From: Chionoecetes opilio
Lineage: Eukaryota > Arthropoda > Malacostraca > Decapoda > Majidae
Direction: 5' to 3'
Assembly (NCBI GenBank): GCA_016584305.1
Contig: JACEEZ010018880.1
Span: 86,150-150,149, forward strand
Length of the DNA stretch: 64,000 nt
Both the position numbers and the translations under genes were made by a program. Below are positions 22,702 to 34,299 of this stretch, in pieces (position 1 is the first letter of the stretch; each line of letters opens with the position of its first letter). A model generated the notes under the pieces. That model was given only the letters and a program-made list of their open reading frames with translations. It was not told the origin of the DNA and made no database searches.

Positions 22702-23645
22702 TTAGTATTTCGTTGCGTAGCCCTTCCTCTTGATGACCCTTTGAAGGCGACGTGGTACACTGTCAGCAAGATTTTGAAGGAACTCAGGCTTAAATTCTTC
22801 CCAACACTTTCGGAGCTCCATTTCAAGCTTGGGGAGTGTAGAGGTGTCACGTGAGCGGAGTTTGCCTTAATGATGGCCTAAGATTTTCTATGGGTGGGTA
22901 TATCGGGATAATTACCTGGCCAGTCATCTATTCTCCCAATCTTGCAGTCATCAAGCCACTGTATCACATCTCGAGCTGTGTGGCAGGATGGCTCATTTCC
23001 CATTGGAAAATCTGTGCCTGGTCTTTTCAAAGCAGTCCTCCAGGTGGTCATTTAAAAGATAAAAATACCCCACTTTGTTAACAGTTGTGTTTTTGGGAAA
23101 AAAAAATTTAAGGGCCCCCAATCCCAAATGAAAGAAAAGAAACCCCCAAACCTTTAAAACCCGGGGAGGGTGTTTTTTGGTCTTTGGTGTGTAGGGGGGG
23201 CTTGGGGGGTCTGAGCCGGGGGACGGTCCCTTTTGGCGGGGCCCTTTCCTCCACTCACACAAAATGTTTTTGGGTCATTTCCAACGCCCATCCCCCATTT
23301 GGGCGAGGGCCCCAATTCGTTTTTTCTTTGAAAAGTGAACCTTTTTTCTTCCTTTGGCGGTCTTTTTTCAGGGGCCCTTTTCCCCCCCCGGAACCCCTGT
23401 AGCCAAAGGTCACTTTCAAAGTTTCCTGTACAGTACAAAAGCGAACATTCCCAAGAAGAGTATGATTTTCCCCCTTCAGTTCTTGGGGTTTTAAGGCTAG
23501 GGTGGCATCAAGCTGTCGCCTTAAAACGCTCCGGGTTTGGTTTCACGGGATTTTTTTGTTTTTCCCGGTTGTTTTTTGGGGGAGCGGGAGATTCACCTCT
23601 CCGCAAACCTTAAAAACGGGGATAAAAATTTTTAAAGTTTTAAAC
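22702..23645 (-). pseudogene. Tc1-like transposase relic (copy B), most of the protein
   Basis: Minus strand, stop at 22,702-22,704. C- to N-terminal order: IKRKGYATKY-stop, RRLQRVIK, TSTLPKLEMELRKCWEEF, WLDDCKIGRIDDWPGN, LLNDHLEDCFEKT, FFPKNTTVN, VKHPP/VWGF-like, and RRQLDATLALKPQELK. These are the standard landmarks of Tc1/mariner DD34E/D transposases, which excise and insert DNA at TA sites. The first catalytic D region is damaged. Several frameshifts are present, some at homopolymers. The N-terminal helix-turn-helix is not here: it lies at 25,306-25,440, about 1.65 kb upstream in transposase orientation. Confidence 0.75.
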
Positions 23646-23679
23646 CCTTAGCCTTTGAAATTGTGGTTGACAAAAAATT

Positions 23680-25343
23680 GGGGGGCACGGGGATGGGGGT
23701 TTTTTAAAATGGTCAACGTTACTTGAATGATATTATTTGGGGATGATTTGATAAAAGATTACAACTTGAATGGAGGATTTAACTTAGTCTTATGGTTTCA
23801 CTATATGATTATAGTATGACCACGTCTCACTGCGGAGAGTACTGAAAAGGGGGATGTACTTAAGGGGAAAGGATAATAAAGTTTAGGTTAAAAGGGATGC
23901 GCTGCCACCAGCCCTGGCGAGTAACTCACTGGATTACTCCCTGGGCACGTTTGATTAATATTAATATTAGATTGATCTTGGTAGTCGTGGTTGGTACGAG
24001 GGATTATACCGAACAAGGCTGGACTCTTTTGGAAGTGTGGGGAATTACTGTCCTAACACAGAATAATCACCTGGGTTTTATAATAACACAAGAACTATAT
24101 TTGCAAATGATATCCTATTTATTCATAGTGACATAGTAAGTCTCTTGCTTGAGATCATATCCAACATATAAGGGTTAACACTATACCGAGAAAACTCTAC
24201 TCGGAAGTAAGAAAAAGAACTTTACACCCTGACACAGGAACTCTCTATGTGATGAAAGGAAGCTCTTATGAGCATAACTCTCCTCACTAGAATTTCTATT
24301 CAGTGAATTACCCTACACTTAGGTAACATACCTCTTAATATTTATAAATTACACATGGAAGATAGATATCTAGTAGAGAAAAATGTGAGGAGAAAAAAGT
24401 TGTGTGTGTTTCATTAAGACCATGTGGCTTTGAAGAAGACACGGACGGCCTACAACGACGCGGAGAGACGAATCCGTTAATAACACTTATAAGGATGGGC
24501 AGACCTTCTATGCATTAGTGACACTGAACTGTACCTATATATATATATAGAAATATATAGATATAATATACTAAGGAAGAAAAAACACAGGAGCGAGGTA
24601 CAAAGGTCTTACCTACAACGACGCGGAGAGACGAATGACTCGTCCTGGGATTATGGCCTGCGGCATAAAGGGGAATTGTTTGAAAGATTTAGGCGTGACC
24701 TCAAGTGAGTAACTTTTAATCCCGAAACAACTATTTAAATGATGAAACTCGCGTATATAAGAACATGTGGCTTATAATATAAACCTGTTTACTTTGATAC
24801 TGAAGAATTTAATATGCTTAGTCTAATACCCGAGAAAGGTATTATTTGTGGGCCCGTCAAATGTCCGAACACATTTTTGGAGTGAGAGGGTAAAAATATG
24901 AAGCCTAGAAATTTGGTAGGTTTTCATTTTAGCGTGTATCTTTACTAACACGTCCATATATGACCATAACCGATAACGATAGGGATTATTTTGAAAGACA
25001 TTAAGAATCTGGGAGAGTTACTTGGTCTGACCAGATAGCTGGCAAAAGATAAAAAGATCTGACATCATTAGTTATCACTGATCGCAGAATAATTATTCCA
25101 CGGAAACTTGCCTCGCATACGGGATGTCGGGGAGAGAGGGAGGGAAAGAAGGAAGGAAGAAAATGGCGGAAAAAGAAAGAAGAAACAATGGCGCGTGGAA
25201 TTAACAACTGTGAGAAAATATGTGGCGGAAATGAAAGCAGGGCGATGAGTCACCCGTGAGACAAAGAGAAAAAATTAACTACTGACAAGACATAGCTCGG
25301 GAATTTTATAATAATAATTTTCCTACTATCTCTCCCGAATAAT
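23680..25343 (-). mobile_element. LTR-like insertion splitting the Tc1 transposase (possible solo LTR)
   Basis: This 1.65-kb segment separates the Tc1 helix-turn-helix (25,440-25,344) from the rest of the transposase (below 23,645). In minus orientation it starts TGTAATGCCC and ends near GTCAACCACA, i.e. TG...CA-type ends. The flanks AATTTGCAAG and AATTTCAAAG are similar, as an imperfect target duplication might be. Partial copies are at 21,270-21,900 and, inverted, at 18,220-19,000. Inside is a 25-bp direct repeat beginning CCTACAACGACGCGGAGAG at 24,451 and 24,612. No gag or pol sequence. It might instead be another kind of insertion. Confidence 0.45.
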
Positions 25344-25440
25344 GGGCATTACACTTGCAAATTTCTTTAATATTGATCCCAGCCTTGTAAAGATCAATGA
25401 TTGCTTGAATCGTTGTGCCATCCGTATGTTTTCCACCCAT
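25306..25440 (-). pseudogene. Tc1-like transposase N-terminal helix-turn-helix fragment
   Basis: The minus strand from ATG at 25,438-25,440 reads MGGKHTDGTTIQAIIDLYKA then GINIKEICK, the start of the paired-like DNA-binding domain of Tc1 transposases. Homology stops after EICK and unrelated sequence follows. The best reading is the missing 5' end of the transposase at 22,702-23,645. Confidence 0.65.
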
Positions 25441-25669
25441 TATGTAATCCAGCAAAAACAGGCAAAAACACGGGATGTAAGAGGACCGCTTGCAGGCTAT
25501 AAGTTTCAAAATCATGCAAACTGTCAACTGCCTATGAGGGAGGAGAGGAGGAAACCCTCCCCTCACACACACCGTGAGTGTACAAGATGATGTACTCGCT
25601 GTCAGACATACGATTCATGCCTTCTGCTTTTTTTATAGCTTGGGAAGCACTTTAAAACCTGCGTGTGTG

Positions 25670-28640
25670 AGGCCAGAGGCAGGGTGTGTGAGGCAGGAGG
25701 CAAGGTGTGTGAGCAGGAGGCAGGGTGTGGGAGGCAGGAGGCAGGTGTGGGAGGCAGAAGGCAGGGGGTGTGGGCAGGAGGCAGGTGTTGAGGCAGGAGC
25801 AGGGTGTGAGAGGCCGGAGCAGGGTGTAGGAGCAGAGGCAGGGTGTGGAGCAGGAACAGCTGTGTGAGGCAGGAAGCAGGTGTGAGGTCAAGACGTCATG
25901 GTGTGTTTAGGCAGGAGGGAGGGTGGTGTGAGGCAGAGGCAGGAACAGGGTTGTGAGGCGGAGCAGGGTGTGTGGAGGCAGGAAGCAGGGTGTGTGAGGG
26001 CATGAAGTGGTGTGTGAGGCAGGCATCAGGTGTGTGAGGCGGAGTGAGGGTGTGTGAGGCAGGAAGCAGGTTGTGGGAGCAGGAGGCAGGGTGTGTGAAG
26101 GCCAGGAAGCAGGTGGGTGAGGCAGGAGGCAGGGTGTGGGAGGCAGGAGGCAGGAGGCGAGGAAGCAGTGTGTGTGAGGCAGAAGCAGGTGTGGAGGCAG
26201 GAAGAAGGGTGTGGAGGCAGGAACAAATGTGTGAGGCAGGAGGGAGGGTGTGTGAGCAGGAGGCGGAAGCAGGGTGTGTGAAGGCAGGAGGGAGGGTGGG
26301 TGTGAGGCAGAGCAGGAAACAGGGTGTGGGAGGCAGAGGCAGGACAGGGTGTGGGAGGCAGAAGCCGGGTTTGTGGATGGCAGGAGCATGGGTGTTTGAG
26401 TGCAGGAGGGAGGTGTGTGAGGCTCACGGAGGCAGGAAGTAGGGTGGTGTGAGGCAGGAGTGGAGGGTGTGTGAGGCAGGATGCAGGAAGCAGGTGTGGG
26501 AGGCAGGAAGCAGGGTGTTTGAGGCAGGAGGAGGGTGTGTGAGGCAGGAGGCAGGAAGCAGGGTGTGTGAGGCAGGAACGTGTTGGGAGGCAAGTGAAGG
26601 CAGTGTGGTGGGAGGCAGGAGGCAGGAAGCAGGGGTGTGGTGATGCATGAGGCAGGGTGTGGGAGCAGGAGGCAGGAAGCAGGTGTGTGAGGTAGGAGCA
26701 GGGTTGGGAGGCAGCAGGGTGTTGGGAGGCAGGAACAGGGTGTGTTGGCAGGAGCAGGGTGTGTGAGGCAGGAGGGAGGGTGTTGTTGAGGCAGGAGGCA
26801 GGGTGTGTTGAGGGTCAGGAGGCAGTGGTGTGTGAGGCAGGAGGCAGGGTGTGGGATGCAGGAATCAGGGGTGGGTGTGAGGCAGGAGGCAAGGGTGATG
26901 ATGCAAGAGGCAGGAAGCAGTGGTGTGGGAGGCAGGAGGCAGGGGTGTGTGGGCAGGAGGCAGGGTGTGTGAGGCAGGAGGCATGGTGTGTGGTCAGGAG
27001 GCAGGGTGTGTGAGGCAGATGGCGGGTGTGGGAGGCAGGATGCAGGGTGTGTGAGGCAGGAAGCAGGTGTGTTGCGGCAGGAGCAGGGTGTGGGAGGCAG
27101 ATGCAGGGTGTGTGAGGCAGGAGCCAGAAGGCGGGTGTGGGGAGGCAGGAGGCAGGGTGTGTGAGCAGGTAAGCAGGGTGTTGGGGGGGGGGGGGGGTGA
27201 TGCAGGAAGCCAAGGGTGTAAGGAGGCAGGACGCAGGATGTGTGAGGCAGGAGGCAGGGTGTGTGAGGCAGGAGGCAGGTGTAAGGAGGCATGAAGCTTG
27301 TGTGTGAGGCAGGAGGCCCCCCAGGTTTGTGGAGCAGGAGCAGGGTGTGGGAGGCAGGAGGCAGGTTGTGAGGCAGGAACAGAGTGTGTGAGGCATGAGG
27401 CAGGGTGTTGGGAGGCGGTAGCAGGAGGCAGGGTGTGTGAGGCAGAAGCAGGGTGTGTGAAGGAAGGAGGCAGGAGGCATGGTGTGTGAGGCAGGAGGCA
27501 GGGGTTGTTGGGAGGCAGGAGGCAGGGTGTGGAGGGCCAGGAGGCAGGGTTTGGAGGCAGGAGGCAGGGGTGTGAGGCAAGAAAGCAAGGTTGTGTGAGG
27601 CAGGAGGCAGGGTTGTGAGGCAGGAGGCAGGGTGTGGGAGGCAGGAGGCAGGGTGTGGGAGGCAGGAGGCAGCGGGTGTGTTAGGCAGGAGTCAGGGTGT
27701 GGGAGGCAGTAGGCGGTGTGTGTGAGGCAGGAGGCAGGTGTGGGAGGCAGGAGGCAGGGTGCTGTGAGGCAGGAAGCAGGTGTGTGAGCAGGGTGTAGAG
27801 GCGGATGCAGTGGTGTGTGAGGCATGAAGCAGCGTGTGTGAGGCAGGAGCAGGGTGTGTGAGGCAAGAGGCAGAAGCCGGTGCAGGGTGGTGGGAGGCAG
27901 GAGGCCAGGGTGTGTGGGCAGGAAGCAGGGTGTGGGAGCAGGGGCAGGGTTGTGAGGCAGGAGGCAGGGTGTGGGTGGCTGCAGAAGCAGGTTGTGTGAG
28001 GCAGTAGGCGTGTGTGTGAGGCGGAGGCAGGGTGTTGGAAGCGGAGCAGGGTTTGTGGGAGGCAGGAGGCAGGGTGTTGGAGCAGGAGGCAGGGTGTGTG
28101 AGGCAGGAGTCAGTGTGTGAGGCGGGAGGCAGCGGTTGTGAGGCAGGCAGGGTGTGGGAGCAGGAGGCAGGGTGTGGTGAGCGGAGCAGGGTGTGGGAGG
28201 CAGGAAGCACGGTGTGTGAGCAGGGAAGCAGGGTTGTGAGGCAGGAGGCAGGGTGTGTGAGGCAGGAGTGCCGGTGTGTGATGCGGAGCAGGTTGTGTGA
28301 TCGGAGGCAGGGTGTGTGAGCAGGAGGCAGAGTGTGTGAGGCAGGATTCAGGGGTGTGTGAGGGCAGGAGGCAGGGGTTTGGGAGGCAGGAGGCCGGGGT
28401 GTGGAGCAGAAGGAGAGTGTGTGAGGCAGGAACATGTGGTGTGAGGCAGGAAGCAGGTGTGGGAGGCAGGAGCAGGGTGTGAGGCAGGAGGGCAGGGTGT
28501 GTGGGGCAGGAAGCGGGGTGGTTTGATGCAGAGCAGGTGTGTGAGGCAGGAGTCAGGAGGCAGGGTGTGTGAGGCAGGAGCGAAGCAGGGTGTGTGAGGC
28601 AGGAGGCGGGTGTCCGTGAGGCAGGGAAAGCAGTGTTGGG
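25670..28640. repeat. 21-bp minisatellite array 1, about 3 kb
   Basis: Roughly 140 imperfect units built on GTGTGTGAGGCAGGAGGC. Because 21 is a multiple of three, very long open frames arise on the minus strand (557 and 336 codons rich in C, L, P, H, T). They have no domain, no start context and no indel constraint, so they are not genes. The same unit forms array 2 at 36,080-38,255. Confidence 0.93.
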
Positions 28641-28734
28641 AGACAAATTAATATTAGTTAATTTAATGGATATCTGCAACCCTGCGCTGGTTTGTTGACA
28701 TCGAGGCGGCGGGACCAGGTGGCTGCTGTCTCAA

Positions 28735-29095
28735 CCTCCATCAGTTTTTATCAGTTTTAACTTCGAATTACTCACCCCGTCGACGTCCGCTAGGCTTGAA
28801 TAAAGGGTGGTAAAGGTGGCGTGGTGGTTGTGGGTGGATGAGAGGCTGGACACGGTTAAAACAGGTTATGAAAGTTTAAATTGGTTATTGGTGGACGGGA
28901 GGAAAGGCTCTCGGTCTATCAGTTTTCCATCATTTTTAACCTCAAATTACTGCTAACCTACTGTCCAGCTGAATAAAGGGTGAGTAAGGGTGTGTGTGTG
29001 GTTGTGGGGGGTGATGAGAGGCTGGAAACTGGGGTTATAATAGGCCTTAATCGATGAAATAATGGTTGTTAGTAGTGGACGATGAGGAACGGGCA
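28735..29095. repeat. Two diverged tandem copies of about 180 bp
   Basis: ATCAGTTTTAAC, GAATAAAGGGTG and GAGAGGCTGGA landmarks occur at 28,745-28,860 and again at 28,925-29,035 in the same order. No coding sense. Confidence 0.65.
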
Positions 29096-29149
29096 GCGGG
29101 GGATATTTCCAACCCGTATTTCTGTGTGGTATTTTCTCATTGGGCTGCA

Positions 29150-31060
29150 GTCACTTCGTACACAAGTCGTTTCGCGTACACCAGTAGTTCGTACACCTAA
29201 AAGTTGTTTCGTAGTCATATGAAAGCATAGTCATTTCGTACCTCACTTAGAGTTGAATTGGACTACTAGAGTTGGTAATAATGGACTAGAGTTGCGGCGG
29301 TCTTTTTCAGAGACACTGACTAGTTTTTCCTGGCCTAAAACAGGGGCTTTTTCTAATGTAGAATAGTTTTTTTTGCGCAAAACCATAGTTTTTGACAAAA
29401 AAAAAAAAAAAATATATAAGTTTTTTGTGCCTAAAATAGGTGCTTTTTTTTTTTTTCTATTCGAATTGTTTTATATAGCGCAAAAACTGAATTACAGAAA
29501 GGAAAAATAAAAATAAAAAAAATCTCCATCATAAAAAACTCCGAAATTGGTGGGAAAATTTGTTTCAGGTCTTTTTAAGCTTAAATGAAACCTTACCTAA
29601 ACTTATAGGTTTTTTAAATGAAACCTAACCTAACCATTATAGGTTTTAAATGAACCTAACTTAACCTAACCACAAAGTATACCTAAAACCTAACCCAACC
29701 AACAAAGTATACCTAACCTACCTAACTAACCCAAGTTACATAACCTAACCTAACCACAAAGTGTACCAACCTACCGAACCTTAACCACAAAGTTATACTA
29801 ACCTAACTTAACACTCTTAGCTACTGTGGTGGTGGTAGCAGCGATGGATTTCCCGTAGTAAGTGATGGAGAATGGTTTTGTATGTCTTGGTTGACAGTGG
29901 CAGAACAAGTAATGGGCGAAGTACTCTGCCTAGTGTGGTCTTTTTTTGTTGCCAGCTCCTGAGACCCAGCTCTTAATGTCTTGCGAGCCACGGCATAGTA
30001 AAAATACGAAACCAATTTGGTTCAAAATTGTTCTAAAAGCACCAAATTTGGCACACATGTAGATTCATCAATGAAAAAAAATGTAAAAAAAAGTAATTTT
30101 GGCCCATCTAGCACCCTACTCACGGACACATAATGAGTCTATGTATTCCCTAATGGGTAAATGGCGCCATTTTGACACTGGCGCCATATCTTCCACAGGG
30201 CTAATCTTGATGCCTCCATATCCCAAAAAAAAATGTTTAGAAATATATTAATCTACTTGTGTGCCGATTTTTGGGGTGCTTTTATAACAATTTAGACAAT
30301 TGGTCTGCTATGCCGCTGGGCCTATTGCCAGAGCTCTTAATGTCTTGCCATAGCCGTTCAATGTGTGGTAATGTACCCAACCACGCGTCACTGGATCCAC
30401 AAAGTTCTTAGAGTTGACCCACGACTCCTCTGTGGTGTTATAACGCCAGGTCGCTGGAGGCCACGATAGGCTTTCCAACGTCACTGTATAGTATTGACCC
30501 AGGGAGGATGTACTTTTTGGCACCTGTGAGGGAATGATAGTGACTTCACTTGCCTTAACAACCTCTACCTCCGATATTTCAACTGACTAACTGAAGGGCG
30601 AAGGTCCGCTCTAAGGGTGGCTATAAATTTTAAGCCGTTGTTTTAATTAAGAGGCCCGGATTGGCCTGCGGGGGAAATTATAATGGCCCTTTGATTGGCT
30701 ATTATATTAGTGTTCCTGAGTGGCTAGACGAAAAAAAATAGTGGCTTTGTCATTGGCCTAACCATACGCCTCTGATTGCTTCCCACCCGAAAGGTGTGAA
30801 ATCTCTGAGTAACACAAAGTTTCCGTGTGTGGTTCTTGGCCTGCATCGTTTTGAGTCCCCTCGCGTAGGTCCCCCCAACTGCCTCGACAGCCAGTGTCGA
30901 TTAAAGAGTTTGAATGGTGAGGTTTGTCCTGGCTGCCCTATAGACAACAAAAGGATAATTTCATATAGACCATAATTTATTTTTTATTGAGTTCAATAGA
31001 GTAGTGGTTTACGCATACTTGAGCCAAAAAAAATATTTAAATCGTGATTAGTAGGTCTGT
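29150..31060. repeat. About 1.95-kb tandem duplication, copy 1
   Basis: Ordered landmarks shared with copy 2: CGTTTCGTAC-like motifs, the GAGACACTGACTA motif, CCTAACCTTAACCACAAAG arrays, a GTGGTAGCAGCG...GATTTCCCGTAG block, a CACGCGTCACTGGATCCAC block, GACCCAGGGAGG, and GGATAATTTCATATA. It includes a 210-bp stretch of AACCT-like repeats (29,600-29,815). No gene is supported. Confidence 0.7.
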
Positions 31061-33045
31061 AGCGTACGTGCACTCTCCTCCAATTATAACCAAAAGTTTT
31101 TTTTGTATCTATATTAAAGCATAAGTCGTTTTCGTAAACTCGGCTCAAGCGTTGAAAATTGACTAGTTAGAGTTTGTAATAATGGACGAGAGTATTCGCG
31201 GGAGTAGCATTTTTCAGAGACACCGACCCGTAGTTTTTTTCCTGGCCTAAAATAGGGGCTTTTTTCTAATGGGAGATAGTTTATTTTGCGCAAAAACCAT
31301 AGTTTCAACAAACAAAAACAAAAACAAATCTCACATCAGAAAAAGCACTAAAATTTGCCGTGAAAAATTTGTTCGGGTCTTATAAAGCTTAATGAACAAC
31401 CTAACCTTAACCACAAAGTATTCCTAACCTAGACCTTAACCACAAAGTTTCCTAACCTAACCTTATAAGTTTTGAAATGAAACCTAAACCTAAACTTAAC
31501 CACCAAGTATACTAACGCTAACCTTAACCACAAAGTATTCCTACCTAACATTAACCCAAAGTATCCTACCTAGACCTTATAAGTTTAAAGAACCTAACCG
31601 AACCTTAACCACAAAGTATAACCTAACCTAACCTTAACACTCATTACCTACTGAGGTGGTGGGTAGCAGCGCGGATTTCCCGTAGGAAGTGATGGAGATG
31701 TGGTTTGGTCTTGGTGACTGTGGCAGAAAAAGTAATGAGGCGAAGTACTGCCTATTGTGTCTTTTTTGTTGCCATCTCTGAGAACCCAGCTCTTAATGTT
31801 CTGCCAGACTCTTAATGGTCTTTGCCAGAGTCCCGTTCAATGTTGTTGGGTATTACGCCGCGTCACTGTATCCACAAAGTTTCTAGAGTGGTTCACGACT
31901 CTTGTTGTGTATAACCAAGGTTCCCCCCCCCCCCCCCCCGCTGACGCCAACTATAGGCTTTCCAAGAGTCAGCTGTATATTATTTGACCCAGGGAGGTGT
32001 ACTTTTGGCACAGGGGAATGGGTTAGCGCTCTCTTTCTCCACAGGGGAAAAATAAAGGCGCCGCTTTTGTCTCCCTGTTCTATCCCCAAACCCACACTCC
32101 ATCCACTTTCCTTTCCCGCGATTGTACGTACGCTTGCCGAATTTCTCTCATCAATTTCCTACCCTATCCCCGGCCACGATTGGCTGCTGTCGTCCAGGCC
32201 ACTTTTCGCACACCTCACCACAGAAGCTCTTCCGTCCCCACTGTCTTTTCAGCGACGCCAAAGTTTGCTGGAAGTACTAGGCTGAAGTTTAAAAAACTTC
32301 TCAAGAAAAGCATTTAAAATAAGTTCACACTTGGGAGAGCTTTCACTTTTTTCCAGCCACGATTCCTTTCAAGCGTGAAGCATAGAATGGCCATCGTATT
32401 TCACGCTTTGACTGGATGTGGCGCTCACTTACAGCCAGTGAAAACCACGTCCTTTTTTCGTGTCCAAGACGGCTCTCACCTGCATTTACCACACTTTCCT
32501 CTTAATTGGTATGACACCGTGTTCTTCAAATACTTTCAGAGCCTCTTGGTCCTTTGTTAAGGGTATAATTTGTGATATCACTTCAACTGCATTCACAGAA
32601 CGCCGGACACTCATCATTTCAAGTAGCCAACTGACTTTACCCCAGGCCAGGGCCGGGGAAAAAAATTTAGGAGCTTTTAATTAAGAGCCTTTGATTGCCG
32701 CTCAGAAAATGTAATAGCCTTTGATTGTCTCCGCGGAAACAGTGTGACTGGATTGATTTGGCTAAAGAGGAAAAAAAATGCGTACCTGATTGCTATTTTT
32801 GGCTGTCTATGATTGGCTACCCTCGTCCAGGTGTGAATTTCCTGACTCCGCCAGAATATCCTAGGATCATGACGCCCGTGGGTCAGTTGTCCAAATGGAG
32901 TTTGAGGAGGAGGGTGTTTCTGTCTGTGCTATAGGCAACAGCGGATAATTTCAATATATACATAATTTTTGTATAATCATCACAGTAGGGGTGAGTAGTC
33001 AGTGTACAGTATACTGAGCTAAAACAAAATTACAGAAAACGTGAC
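31061..33045. repeat. About 1.95-kb tandem duplication, copy 2
   Basis: Repeats the landmarks of copy 1 in order, ending GGATAATTTCAATATATAC and GTGACTAA. It contains extra sequence at 32,000-32,640 with no match in copy 1 and no recognised gene. A partial third copy starts after the MITE at 33,306 (AAGGTCTGTAGCG). Confidence 0.68.
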
Positions 33046-33048
33046 TAA

Positions 33049-33302
33049 AGGCCGGCTTCCACTCCCGCTGTACGGCCGCCATACAACAACAAAGACGCAC
33101 AACAAAGTCTACCGCACGCGTACCGCTGTAGCGTCGCCGTACAAAAGTTTAAATTCAAGTCATCTCCTCCCACTCGTGGTGTCCGCTCGAGCTGAGTTTG
33201 CCAACTGTGCTCAGTTACCACAAATACCACTCAAGCGGTGATGATGGTGACGTCATTGTTGTTGTATGGCGGCCGTACAAGCGGGAAAGTGGGAACCGGA
33301 CT
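33049..33302. mobile_element. PIF/Harbinger-like MITE with TAA target duplication
   Basis: A 254-bp element with long terminal inverted repeats of about 45 bp. The left end AGGCCGGCTTCCACT...CCATACAACAAC mirrors the right end GTTGTTGTATGG...AGTGGGAACCGGACT. It is flanked by TAA at 33,046-33,048 and 33,303-33,305, the 3-bp TWA duplication expected of the PIF/Harbinger superfamily. The paralogous position in the neighbouring duplicate (about 31,049, GTGATTAGTAGGTCTG) has a single TAG and no insert, i.e. an empty site. No coding capacity; it would need a transposase supplied in trans. Confidence 0.85.
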
Positions 33303-33474
33303 TAATAAGGTCTGTAGCGAACATGAAACTCGTCCATTATAAGAGTTACGAAACTATACTGCATTTGTACGAAAAAACAAAATCAGTGTACGAAACAACT
33401 AACAAAACCTGGGTACGAAACAACTTGTGTACGAAACTCCCTGTAACCCTATCATTATTTAGGGTGTGTGTGCG

Positions 33475-34122
33475 TGGCCGGACAGTTTGCCTACGGACAG
33501 TTTGCCTACGGACAGTTTGCCTACGGACAGTTTGCCTACGGACAGTTTGCCTACGGACAGTTTGCCTACGACATTTTGCCTACGGAACGTTTGCCCTACG
33601 ACATTTTGGCCTACGGACAGTTTGCCTCTGACAGTTTGCCTATCCGGGGAAAAAACAGTTTGCCTACGGACTTTGCCTACGGACAAAATTTTGCCTACGG
33701 ACAGTTTGCCTACTGACATTTTGCCTACGGACAGTTTGGCCTACTGACAGTTTTTGCCTCCCGGACAGTTTGCTACCGGACATTTTGCCTACGGACAGTT
33801 TTGCCCTACGGACAGTTTGCCTACCGACAGTTTGCCTACGACATTTTTTGCCTACGGACATTTTGCCTAACGGACGTTTTTGCCTACCGGACAGTTTTGC
33901 CTACGGACCTTTGGCCTACCTGACAGTTTTGCCTACGGACAGTTTGCCTACGGACAGTCTTTGCCTACGTACAGTTTGCCTACGGACATTTTGCCTACGG
34001 ACAGTTTTGCCTACGGACAGTTTGCCTACGGACAGTTTGCCTACGGACAGTTTGCCTACGGACAGTTTGCCTACGGACAGTTTGCCTACGGACAGTTTGC
34101 CTACCGGACAGTTTGCCTCAGT
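33475..34122. repeat. 15-bp minisatellite, about 43 copies
   Basis: Unit CTACGGACAGTTTGC, with the ends of the array most regular and the middle disturbed by indels and ATTTTG variants. As 15 is a multiple of three, it yields repeated peptides in every frame (YGQFA, TDSLP); these are artefacts. Confidence 0.95.
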
Positions 34123-34299
34123 GTTTCCACAGGAAAAATTTTCTGTACCTTGGACAGTTATAGTGATAACCCTACCGTAGATAACAGTATAGTCGCCAGC
34201 TGCATAATGTCGCCAGGGCGCCAAAATAGTTTACGGAATATAGCATCACTACTGAGGTGTAATGTGCCCCTGAAGATGAATACCCAGTAGTTTCATAAT

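Larger units (their letters stand above)
21901..24275. repeat. Tandem duplication, copy B
   Basis: Aligned to copy A from GACGCCGCACGTG to about the CTTATGAGCATAAC region. It is better preserved: microsatellite-free segments such as CCTTGCTATCGG, CAATAGATCAATAGG and CTTGCTTGAGAT are clean here and run-distorted in copy A. Confidence 0.8.

Noticed and set aside
25907..27825. Long minus-strand open frames (557 and 336 codons) rich in Cys, Leu, Pro, His
   Set aside because: They are translations of a 21-bp minisatellite whose length is a multiple of three. No domain or start context, and overlapping frames are equally open.
29600..29815. Telomere or chromosome end
   Set aside because: AACCT motifs are interrupted by ACAAAGTAT and are part of a tandemly duplicated interstitial unit.
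32000..32640. Coding exons in the extra segment of duplicate copy 2
   Set aside because: Only short frames without family resemblance; CCAAT-like motifs alone do not make a promoter call.
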